Source: Solanum dulcamara (Eukaryota > Streptophyta > Magnoliopsida > Solanales > Solanaceae). Taken from it: 64,000 nt of DNA. The notes under the pieces were generated by a model. That model saw only the letters and a program-made list of their open reading frames with translations, was not told the DNA's origin and did not search any database. The stretch covers positions 26,856,097-26,920,096 of the forward strand of contig NC_077242.1 in NCBI RefSeq assembly GCF_947179165.1, read 5' to 3'. Both the position numbers and the translations under genes were made by a program. Shown here in pieces: positions 55,601 to 64,000 of this stretch. The stretch's first letter is position 1. The number at the start of each line of letters is the position of its first letter.

Positions 55601-57402
55601 TGTAACACCCCAAATGTTTCTACACCAAGACAAGTCCAAAAAATTTCCATCGGCTATATTTTTGTATGAGTCTGGAATAGGGTCAAATTTAAATGAAATA
55701 TCTCCTATTATATAAGGAATTTGGTGTTCCATGACTTATCAAATTAAACGTCTTTGAGTCCTCTTTCCAATGCCACCAAGTTCTCCTCATTCCGAAATCA
55801 GAGTCAAAAGTTATGATCATTTTACCAAAGAATACCGCTGCAACAATTTATTGGCTTGGCGCGGTGCGGCAACAGTACGTCCGAAATTAGCTGCAGTAGT
55901 TTGGCCCTTGGCGCGGCGCGCCAACAGAGTGCCCAAAACTAGCTGTAGTAGTTTGGCCTTTGGCGCGGCGCACCACTTTCGCGCCTGCAGGGTTTTAAGC
56001 CCTTTTTCCAGATTTTTTTTGTGAAGTGCATCTTCGACAATTACCTAAAATAATATATAAGAACTTAGATGCATTTTGGGGTCATTTTTGCAGTCTTTCA
56101 CCTCCCAAAATCCTAAACTTCATCCTCTTTTCTCTCAAATCATCCCCTCCAATTTTTCTCTCAAACTCAACGGATTCAAGCTTCCCATTTAGGACGAAAA
56201 ATCAAGATTTCTTCAAGTTCTACTCTAAGGTATGTGGGTTTTCATCCATGGGTTCTTCCACCCATGGAGCCCAAATATTTTCTCAACTTAGTATTTAAAT
56301 TTTAAATGATTAAATCATATGGGCTTTTACATGATGTTTCCAAATATATAGATTATGATATATTTTAAGTTTATTTACTCCTATTGATATATATATGTAT
56401 ATTGACTCTCAATTTCAAGTGATGAGTTTTTATGGATTTTCATACTATGATTCCAAATGCGTAGATTCTTGAATATTTGAAGTTTGTTTATCTATATTGA
56501 CTTATGTTGATTCTTATTTACATGAAATAGATGGTTTGTCAAGGTTCTTATAGGAAGGCTTGAAATGTAGTTTTAAAGTGTATATGATGGGTTGTTTTAA
56601 GATGTTTCATATGATGCATTTCCATCACTCTCATTCATTAAATGTGTTTGAAAGTTATATGAAATGAACCCACCTAGTCTTCTTATATTGAATTGAAAGT
56701 TTTGACTCTAAATGGAGGTTTATGAAGAAAATACCTATGTTTAAGGGGTTATTTTGGATTCCATGTAATAGCTCACATGGTCTTAAATGTCGGTTATAGT
56801 CATATTTCCACATATGTATGATGTAAATGCTTTGTACTTGATTACTCATGTAGGCATTCACTCAGATATTTTACCTTATGAATGTATTAATATTTTTATC
56901 ATGTTGCATGCCTACATAGTTAGTAAATTCAAAGTACAAATGCATACTCTTTTGACTACATGATATCACCATATAGGGATCGGTGTTCCTCCTCCTCCAC
57001 ATGATTAGTCTAGATCGTTTGAAGGCCACTTTTGGTGAGTTCCTATTATTCCGGGGACAATACTCTTCTCCTTTCTAGCATAGTTTATGTTGAGGCATTA
57101 AGACACCTATTTTGGTACTTCATTGTTAGTTTATTTGAGGGTGAGCTAGGGACATGTCTTATCCCTCGCCAAGTCTATTAGTAGAGGTATGTTTGGACAT
57201 AAATGTACGATGATCTAAGGTTGATGATGACTTTTATTTTATAATTTTCTCCCTTAGTCCTGCTTTCCTTTTTTGTTCTTCCGCTTGATATTTATTGTCA
57301 TTACTGATGAAAGTCTAAATGAATGCTAAGAGGTTTGAGTGAGGTACCTCAGGATTTCTCATTCGCTGTGTCACATCTATGCCCTAGGCTTGGATTGTGA
57401 CA
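55601..57402 (+). mobile_element. Solo E-type LTR in LTR6
   Basis: TGTAACACCCC to GATTGTGACA, flanked by ATCCA (55596-55600 and 57403-57407). It has the E LTR modules: a GC-rich repeat with the perfect palindrome TTGGCGCGGCGCGCCAA (55908-55924), AATATATAAG (near 56047) and AAG/GTATGT (56229/56230). About 400 bp are deleted near 56747 relative to the other two E LTRs. No interior remains. Confidence 0.9.
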
Positions 57403-57407
57403 ATCCA
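57403..57407 (+). repeat. Target-site duplication ATCCA (right) of solo E LTR
   Basis: Second copy of 55596-55600; LTR6 resumes with CATATAGCATATTTGAGTACC. Confidence 0.9.
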
Positions 57408-58145
57408 CATATAGCATATTTGAGTACCATGATGGAGTATACCATGGCAAGGTAGCCTCCCTCTTCTCGATGTGGGTTCCATCAGATTCCATATTATAGC
57501 TCGCATGGTCTTTAGATATCGGTTAAACATGTTATCCCATACAAGTTGAATGTTAAGTTATGAGACTTACTATGAAGTTTTATGTGCATTGACCATGAGT
57601 TTTAATACGTTTGCAATTGGTTTTAAGCTTTGCTCATGTTCATTATGTTGGTCATGTATCTCATGTCATATTCATCATTTCCTAATACTTGTTCATGCAT
57701 ATCTCACATACTTTTACCGTTTATGTACTATCACATATTTTGCCTACATTGTCTCATAATGTAGGGTGAAGGGTGATCATCCGATACATGGCTAGAGTGC
57801 TTTAGATATCAAGAAGTTAGTGAGTCCTCATTCTATCGAGGATATGACTTTCATTCTCATTGTTTACTTGACTTTTCTTCTTATGATTTGGGTGAGCTAG
57901 GAGCTTGTCCTAACCCGGATCAAAGACTAGAATAGAGGAATGTTTTGATAATTCTTTAGTGTAGTCCATTTTGGACTCATATTGAGTATTTCTATCTCTT
58001 AGACCCATTCCCTTGAGTTATTTCTCCACTTATTTCACTATGTTCCTTTACCTTATATGTACAATATATGCTAAGATGTCTTAGTTGGGATCCTTCATAA
58101 TGTCGATCATCGTGTTACGTCTTAGCCCTAGTTTGGGTCGTGATA

Positions 58146-58150
58146 GCTCA
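58146..58150 (+). repeat. Target-site duplication GCTCA (right copy) of the array
   Basis: Same bases as 5634-5638; element O's integrase continues from here. Confidence 0.85.
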
Positions 58151-59000
58151 GATCTATATTAGTTAGATAGTTTGGTTTTATGGATTTCTTATTTTTATTA
58201 TTTTCGACCAAGGATCACTGTTACTTCATACTTTTGGAGGGCTCTAGAATATGGTTTTACTTCACATTTTTGGAGGGTGTGTATAATTTACTTTAGTGAT
58301 TGTTTAAATTAGTATTTTCCCTTGGTAAAGTTTTTCTATAATAATAGTTATCATTCCAGCATTCAGATGGCCCTATTTGATGCATTGTATGAAGTTTAGA
58401 CCTTCGATTAGTTGGTTCAATGCCGTTAAGGTAGAAGTATTATACACTGACTTGCTTAGATATGATATGGAGTATATTCTCTTGATTTTGACCAAGTTGC
58501 TAACAACTCTGAGCTGACATAAAAGTTATGCCTATAGGAGAGTTGGAGCCTTGGATTTTATGAAGAGTGATCATGTGTGGCTCAAGATATCACCCAGGAT
58601 AGGTGTGATGAGGTTTGGGAAGAAGGAAAATCACAGACCTAGGTTTATTGGCCATTTTGATATCTTGGGGGCAGATTGGATAGGTGGACTATAAATTGGT
58701 CTTTCCACTTAGCTTGTCAGTTGTGCACCCGGTGTTTGATGTTTCCATGCTTTGAAAGTATGTGCTTTATGAGTCTTGTGTGATTTCTCTTAGTTCTGTG
58801 GTTTTGGGTCTAGACTTGTCATTTGAGGAGCAGACTACAACTATTTTGCATAGGAAGGTTCGAATGCTAAGGACGAAGAAGATCACTTCAGTGAAGGTAC
58901 AATGGAAGCACCTTTCGATCGAGGAAGCTACTTGAGAGACGGGTCTGATATACAATCCATATATCCTCAACTGTTTGATGTTTCAGGTACTTTGTTTTAC
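58146..59000 (+). pseudogene. Element O integrase, right part, and chromodomain-like end
   Basis: Directly after the array the reading AQIYIS, stop, IVWFYG resumes the integrase core interrupted at 5638 (family pattern LYI.EIVRLHG). FIIFDQGSLLLH follows, probably the counterpart of the SDRGxxFTS block with its Asp. Past a deletion, FYNNSYHSSIQMALFDALY is readable at about 58326-58390. A counterpart of VHPVFDVSMLKKY is at about 58728-58762, then SFEEQTTTILHRKVRMLRTKK and TSVKVQWKHLSIEEAT, a chromodomain-like end near 58825-58935. Heavily broken. Confidence 0.8.
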
Positions 59001-59040
59001 TTTATGTTCGAGGACGAACATGATTTTTAGTGGTGGATAA

Positions 59041-60249
59041 TGTTTTTGGGAATTTTTTAAAAATTACCATTTTATACCTCTTAATTGCCCCGAGTCATGT
59101 TTGATTAGTTCGCAAAGTCAGTTTCAAGTTTTATTGAATAGTTAGGAATTTTGGAAGTTTTTAAGTTTTGGAGGCTTATGTTATTCAAAAGTGGTTTCTG
59201 GTAGCAACCGTGGTTTCAAATCTCGGTATGGAATGCCATCAGTTTTATTATCTTTGGAATGGGGAAATGGTCTTGGAGTGTTGTTGTGACTAAAATAGGT
59301 TTTGGATCAAGGAGACCTAGAATGTAAATTTTGACAGTTCAGATGAGTTCGGAACGTTGAATTTAGTTAGATAGCAGGTATGGTATTGTGTGCTTGGATA
59401 TCCAAATGAATCTCGAGGGTCAATTTGATGAATTCTTGTTTGGTGAGTTGCTGTGTCAAGTACATGTTGATTTGGTCATCGCGACCATGAGGTCTTCTCT
59501 CACGATCGCATAGGTATTAGATCTTGTGCCTCACTATTGCAAGGAGGGTTTTGCAATTTTGAAGGTTAGTTGATTGTGAATCGCGATCATGTGGGCCCTT
59601 ACTGCGATTGTGATGGTCAAATTAAATGAGTTGAGTACCTTAGTCATCACGATCGTGTGGCCTCAATTGCGATCGTGATGAGAATTTTTATTTGAACAAT
59701 GAAATTTCTAAAGTTCGAGAATTCTTCTCATTTTTACCATATTTGAACCCTAAAAGCTCAGTATAGGCGATTTTAAAAGAGATTTTTGAGATTATACGAT
59801 TGGGTAAGTGATTTTGACTCGAAAGCTTCATTACCTACTAATTGCTTAATAATTTTGAAATTTAATCATTGTTTTGAACTCTAGCTTTGAGGGTTTTGGT
59901 AAGAACTTGATTTTTCAAGAAAAATAGTGATTTAGCTTTGATTTCAACTCCATTTTTGAAATAGTTTTCATTAGTGAGTTCCAAATTTTTTGGGTAATAT
60001 GATAAATTTCCAGAATTATCCCTAAGTTCCCGAAAATGTATTTTTGGATCATTTTTAGTTCCCGTCTTCAGAAATTATGATTTGGGTGTTGTTGTTTTGG
60101 CATTCTTATTGTGGTTCAATATTTGAATAGACTGTCTTAATTAAGAGGCACAACAAAAAGTAAAGGTCAAGTATTAGGTTGATTTATTGAATGTTTGAGG
60201 TAAGTGGATTTCTTGACTCTTTATTAAGTCTGCAATGTTAGCATCAAAG
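59041..60249 (+). repeat. Element O 3' LTR, left part
   Basis: The LTR begins TGTTTTTGGG after the phrase TTCGAGGACGAACATG and a purine-rich GTGGTGGATAA. It contains the CGATCG-type inverted repeats (59470-59680), a donor-like GATTGG/GTAAGT (59803/59804), and from 60070 onward text homologous to window positions 10-180. It ends where unrelated sequence starts at 60250. Confidence 0.82.
59470..59680 (+). repeat. Cluster of CGATCG-type inverted repeats in O LTR
   Basis: Three hairpin-forming segments: near 59477-59512 (imperfect), 59578-59616 (imperfect), and CATCACGATCG (59645-59655) against CGATCGTGATG (59670-59680), which has 11-bp perfect arms around a 14-nt loop. CpG-rich compared with the surroundings. 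Confidence 0.8.
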
Positions 60250-61006
60250 TGTTTTGAATAATGATTTGACTTTCATTTATAGGAAATCAGTACAATAAAT
60301 AAAAAAGAAAAGAGAATCTATATGGAAAGGAAGAAGATCAATCAAGACAAATCACAATTAGATGATTTAGTCAAAGGAATAAAGATCAAAAAGAAGATAT
60401 TAAAACCCTGCTGATTAAATCAATCAGGATACCGGAGAACAAAGAAAGAGGATTGGATCCCAACTATCAAGGAGCAATCAAATATCATTGACATTAGGAG
60501 GACAAGAAAAGAAGACTACCAAGGAGCAATTAGAAAATCAATGACATTAGGTGGACAAGGAAAGAAGACTATCAAGGAGCCATCAAAAAATCATTGACAT
60601 TAGGTGGACAAGGAAAGAAGACTATCAAGGAGCCATCAAAAAATCATTGACATTAGGTGGACAAGGAAAGAAGACTGTTGACAAGAAAAGAAGGACACAA
60701 GCATACAAGAAAAACGATTTTTGTACAAGGCAAAAGAGGTTGAAGATCCAACAAGGGAATACATGTACATGTATACTCAATCAAGGAAACATTACATATC
60801 CTTGATTGAATGAAAAATCCCTTAGGTTTTCCTAATCAGAGCTAACAGCTAATTCCTCAACAAAGCCGAATATAAAAAGCCTCTTCACTTCAACAAAGAA
60901 GACTACACAACTTTACCTTAACTTGTACTCAATTAGTTATTTCATCTTTCACAAATACTCTATACTCTTAAAAGAATACAAATGTACAAGAAAGAGAGAA
61001 AGAAAT
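60250..61006 (+). repeat. Segment of unknown origin with LTR-like promoter features
   Basis: This purine-rich segment starts TGTTTTGAATAATG where O's 3' LTR stops. It holds a 53-bp tandem repeat (60437-60690) and then GAATATAAAAAGCCTC (TATA-like, near 60868), with a CT/A-rich stretch to 61006. It could be part of a Copia-type LTR or another short element. No terminal repeat or target duplication could be confirmed. The open frame at 60551-60805 is a by-product of the repeat. Confidence 0.4.
60437..60690 (+). repeat. 53-bp tandem repeat, about 4.5 copies
   Basis: Unit starts GACATTAGGTGGACAAGG; starts at 60490, 60543, 60596 and 60649, exactly 53 bp apart. The copies at 60543 and 60596 are identical; a diverged first copy begins near 60437 and the last is partial. 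Confidence 0.92.
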
Positions 61007-64000
61007 TGTAATGACCCCTAAGGTTATTTTCATCCTTTCTAATATTTTCAGCATTTAGAGCTTTCCTGTAGGGACCCCAAGTCATTTTTGACTTGCTTGC
61101 ACTGACTGTTCGGTTGCCTTGTCATTCATTTGTGTTTTATGCCTGTTTCCCTATTTGGAACTCTTGATGTTTGAACAATTGACTTTGGTCAAAACTTTAG
61201 AATATGACCTTAAAATGGAATTTCGGTTCCATCAGCTCTGAAATGGCCAAATTAGGCTGTTAGCATGGTCGGTACGAGCATCGAGCCTTACAGTACGAGT
61301 TTGAGTCATTAGGCATTTTACCCTTTAAACTTTGCCCTAAGGTTGATTTTCCTCAACATTCTTGGAAAACATGCTTGGATTGGAATTTTGTTAGTGTAGT
61401 CAGCTCCCAAATGTTGATTCTGGTCTAGAACGACCTTTCGTTCATGTCCCAAGGCTTCCAATCTCATTTCGAGCTTCTCTATAAAAATTGAAAAAATTAT
61501 GCTTGGGTATGGGACCCATATTTTGTTGAGATGAACTAGGATGAAAATTGTGATAGCGTCATTGAGTTTGATGTAGAATTTTGTGGGGTAGCATAGTCCA
61601 TTTGTGTTCATGGAATTTCAGAAGAATTCCAAGCATACCGCCGAAGTTGGAAAGTTTCCAAAAATCATCTTATATGCATCAGCTGGTGCAGACCAATTTT
61701 GATCTTCACATTCACGCCTTAGAGGCTGCATTCACAGAAGACAAGGACTTGGTCACCGTGTTCGCGGACATGGGGCCGTGTTTGTGGAAGCCTAAGGCAT
61801 TGGCCTCCACATTTTCTTTGTCCCTTCCGCGTTCATGGATAATGATGGCTTAACCATACGCATTCGTGGTGGACCTTCCACGGTTGTGGAGCCTTGGGAG
61901 TTTAGCCTCCGCATTCGCAGACCGTTTCTCCATATTTTCGGAGAGCAATTCACTGGTCTTAAAAATTTAAGACCAGTGACGCGACCTAGCTCGGACTCCA
62001 TTTTTTATTCTTCGATTTTGGGAGATAGGGAGCTCCATTTTGGGCGATTCCTAGTGCATTATGTTCATGGGAGCTATATCTACGTGGTTCTAGGTTTTGG
62101 GAAATGTGAAGATCATCCGTTTAAGGTAATTTCTTATCCAAAGGGGCTGCTAAAGCTTAATTAGGGCTTTAATGGTGATTTATTATTGTTGGACTGTGTT
62201 GGGTCATTTTGAGCACGATTTGTGACCTATTTTTGGCGTACAACCTCAATAATGCATTTAGAACATTTTTAGGAAGTCATTTTTGGGATTTTCATTGCGG
62301 ATCCCATAATTTCTTTTTAGACCCAATTTTAGGTCCTTCTCCGAAAAATATAGTTTTAGTGTCAAAACATTTGTATTGACAAGGTGATCAACCTTTTGAT
62401 AGCATGGAGGCATTTAGAGTCATTTTTGAAGTGGAAAGCTACTTGGAAATGGACTTGAAGCACGAGTGTTCGGCTTTGAGGTAGGCTACAATTCCTATTC
62501 TTTGGCTGAGCTTCAATAGGTATTGTTTAGTATAAATTGCTTGTGGTTTGAATTGTATATGACAGGTTAGGCTTGATTTCTAATTTATGGTCTCGTTGTC
62601 CCAGTATAAGCCTTAGTCTAGTTTACCTTTATGAGATTTTCCATCTAGTTGGTAAGATCGTGAACTATGCCTTAGTTTTGCCTTGATTGACCTATTTTAG
62701 GGTTTAGCCTTCATTGACCTTTAAATTTTATTACTTTTTAACCTTAGTTTTGTGAATTGCATTGGACTATTTCAATTTTATTTTTAATTGTTATCAATGA
62801 TCATTATAAGCATCATTCTATATTAATTTCATGATTTCAAGTTGAATTATAAAGGCCCATGCATAAAGAAAGTTTCAATGATGATTTACATGAATTCTGA
62901 TTATGAAGTTTAATGATTTTCAAAGAAAGTTTTATGAATGAAGTTGAGAGTTATGATTGAATGATGAATGTTATAATGAAGATCAATAATGATCTAAGAA
63001 AGTTATTATGGTTTTACAAGGATAATTCTAACATGAATTATGATTTTAAAGATGGTGATAAGGAGAATGCTCACCAAAGTTTTTGGATTCTTATGAATCA
63101 CCAAAATTTAATGAGCTACTCTAATAATCACTTTCATGATGAAGTTAATTATGATACTTTTATGTGTTTAATAAATTCCGTTGGGATATTGGCTAAGCAC
63201 CAAGAAGACTTGTTGGTGGAGTTCGGTCTGGTAACATAGTCAGTTACACAAGAAAATCCTAGTAGTAACGTAAAGTTCCAAACTATGTTGATTTTGTAGG
63301 TTTCTTTTATGCCTTAGCTAGTGGATCCACATAGAGCTCTTGAGGTTAAAGTTGTTTTCTTATGGATGTTACCCTTGCAAGTAGCCTCTCTCTTCTCGAT
63401 GTAGGAGTTACATCGTATTCCATGTTATATCTCACATGGTCTTAAAATGTCAGTTAAAGGTTTTATTCCATAAGTTATATGCAAATATGTACGTTTTTCT
63501 ATAAAGTTTTACAATGTATTGACCATAAGTTTTCATATGCTTTCAAATGCTTTTAAGCTTTATTCATGTTCATTATGATTGTTCATGCATCCTATGTCAT
63601 ATTGCTCACGTCCTATTACTCATTCATGCATAGCTTATATACTTAGTACCTTCTATTTTCTACTGCATATTTTTCGTGTATTGTCTCATAATGTAGGGAT
63701 GGATAATACTCACGCTCCTCTCATTCGTGGCTAGAGTTGACTTACTATTCTCAAGTTGTCATTGGTGAGTCTTCATTTATTGAGGATGGTACTTTCTTTT
63801 ATGTTTATTACTTTGACTTCCTTCTATGGTTCAGGTGAGCTAGGGGTGTGTCCTAAGCCCCCATCAAGTATAGGCTTAGAGACGTGTTTAGACGATAAAA
63901 GGGGTGTAGTCCATTTTGAACATTGAGTTTATTTTATTTCTCTTTGACATCTATGTGGAGTTGTTTTCTCCATGTATTTCAATATGTTTAATTGCTTTAT
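61007..64000 (+). repeat. Chimeric LTR (family G left, A-like right), runs off window
   Basis: It begins TGTAATGACCCC. To about 62735 the text belongs to a family not seen elsewhere here, with repeated CGCATTCG/GGACC-type GC-rich phrases (61735-61945), a TATA-like GCTATATCTACG (near 62073) and a donor-like TTAAG/GTAATT (62125/62126). From about 62745 it follows A-family LTRs: GCATTGGACTATTTCAATTTTATTT, GATATTGGCTAAGCACC, TCTCACATGGTCTTAAAATG (63431 onward) and the TTGTCTCATAATGTAGGG segment (63678 onward). The open frames at 61318-61611, 61581-61853, 61835-62164 and 62961-63239 show no family features. Confidence 0.65.

Larger units (their letters stand above)
5639..58145 (+). mobile_element. 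Composite A-family LTR-retrotransposon array with nested insertions
   Basis: This is the entire insert inside element O's integrase. Its outer ends are both A-family LTR ends (TGTAAGACCC at 5639; GTCGTGATA at 58145). Inside, A-type LTRs and gag-pol interiors alternate, interrupted by one B element, one B-like solo LTR, one E-family complex and one E-type solo LTR. The alternation LTR-interior-LTR-interior is the pattern expected from unequal recombination between related elements, not from independent insertions, which would each bring their own pair of LTRs and TSD. The order of events is inferred. Confidence 0.75.
54126..58145 (+). repeat. LTR6, A family, split by an E-type solo LTR
   Basis: Parts 54126-55600 and 57403-58145. 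The purine tract and the first 60-odd bp of the LTR are missing (the text jumps from ATTCGAGGAT to CAAAACTGTTGATTGG). It contains ACGAGTC/GACTCGT inverted repeats (54493-54514), a TATA box TATATATACC (54711-54720), a donor-like CAAG/GTATGT (54872/54873), a perfect CCTACATT/AATGTAGG hairpin (57743-57765) and the terminal GTCGTGATA at 58145. It is the last LTR of the array. Confidence 0.85.

Noticed and set aside
60551..60805. 84-codon frame with repeated basic peptides
   Set aside because: The peptide repeats come from a 53-bp tandem unit whose length is not a multiple of three, so successive units are read in different frames; not a selected protein.
61318..62164. Overlapping open frames of 90-109 codons on both strands near 61318-62164
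   Set aside because: No recognisable domain; they fall in the GC-richer repeat part of LTR G where stops are rarer. Considered a host gene fragment but nothing supports it.
1..64000. tRNA genes, rRNA or microRNA precursors
   Set aside because: No cloverleaf with A and B box spacing, no rRNA core sequence and no long precise hairpin beyond the LTR palindromes was noticed. A covariance-model scan was not possible here.

Overview
The window is AT-rich plant nuclear DNA made almost wholly of decayed, nested Ty3/gypsy LTR retrotransposons. I found no host gene, no RNA gene and no CRISPR array. Every recognisable coding remnant belongs to retrotransposon gag-pol. Chromodomain remnants after the integrase, together with primer-binding sites matching the 3' end of plant initiator-Met tRNA (TGGTATCAGAGC-like), point to chromoviruses, most like the Tekay/Del group. 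The style of the families and the density of nesting suggest a large heterochromatic plant genome, probably Solanaceae (Capsicum or Solanum). That assignment is from memory of such elements and was not tested.

Layout. The host of the nest is an old element (here O, + strand): LTR 1-1496, gag-pol 1500-5638, integrase resuming at 58146, 3' LTR 59041-60249. All of 5639-58145 (about 52.5 kb) sits in O's integrase between two copies of the 5-bp target duplication GCTCA (5634-5638 and 58146-58150). The insert is an array of A-family LTRs alternating with A-like interiors: LTR1 (5639-7880), interior A (7881-22275), chimeric LTR2 (22276-24207), interior X (24208-29218), LTR3 (29219-34747), interior D (34748-37638), LTR4 (37639-39156), then LTR5 (49733-51244), interior F (51245-54125) and LTR6 (54126-58145).

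Four younger insertions lie inside the array. (1) A reverse-strand element B (10788-21175, TSD CTATG) lies in interior A. (2) A solo LTR of a B-related family (30591-33829, TSD AGCTA) lies in LTR3. (3) An E-family chromovirus begins at 39157 in LTR4; its structure is LTR-interior-LTR-partial interior, ending at an illegitimate junction at 49732/49733. (4) A solo E-type LTR (55601-57402, TSD ATCCA) lies in LTR6. The E insertions occupy the same position in LTR4 and LTR6, and interiors D and F share one rearrangement scar, so D and F look like duplicated units. Right of O lie a tandem-repeat segment of unknown origin (60250-61006) and another chimeric LTR (61007-64000, running off the window).

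Nothing here is likely to encode a working element: every interior carries stops, frameshifts or deletions, and catalytic or zinc-binding residues are lost in several. The longest open frame is the reverse transcriptase of interior F (53260-54141), which ends in the rearrangement scar.

The most interesting signals are in the LTRs. Several different LTR families share the same architecture: a family-specific cluster of short inverted repeats just upstream of the TATA-like box, then a 5' splice-site-like motif downstream of it. A matching 3' splice site with a branch-point-like motif lies 1-3 nt before the gag ATG, so a leader intron that removes the primer-binding site is predicted. Two further conserved hairpin modules and several gene-conversion tracts are described in the findings.
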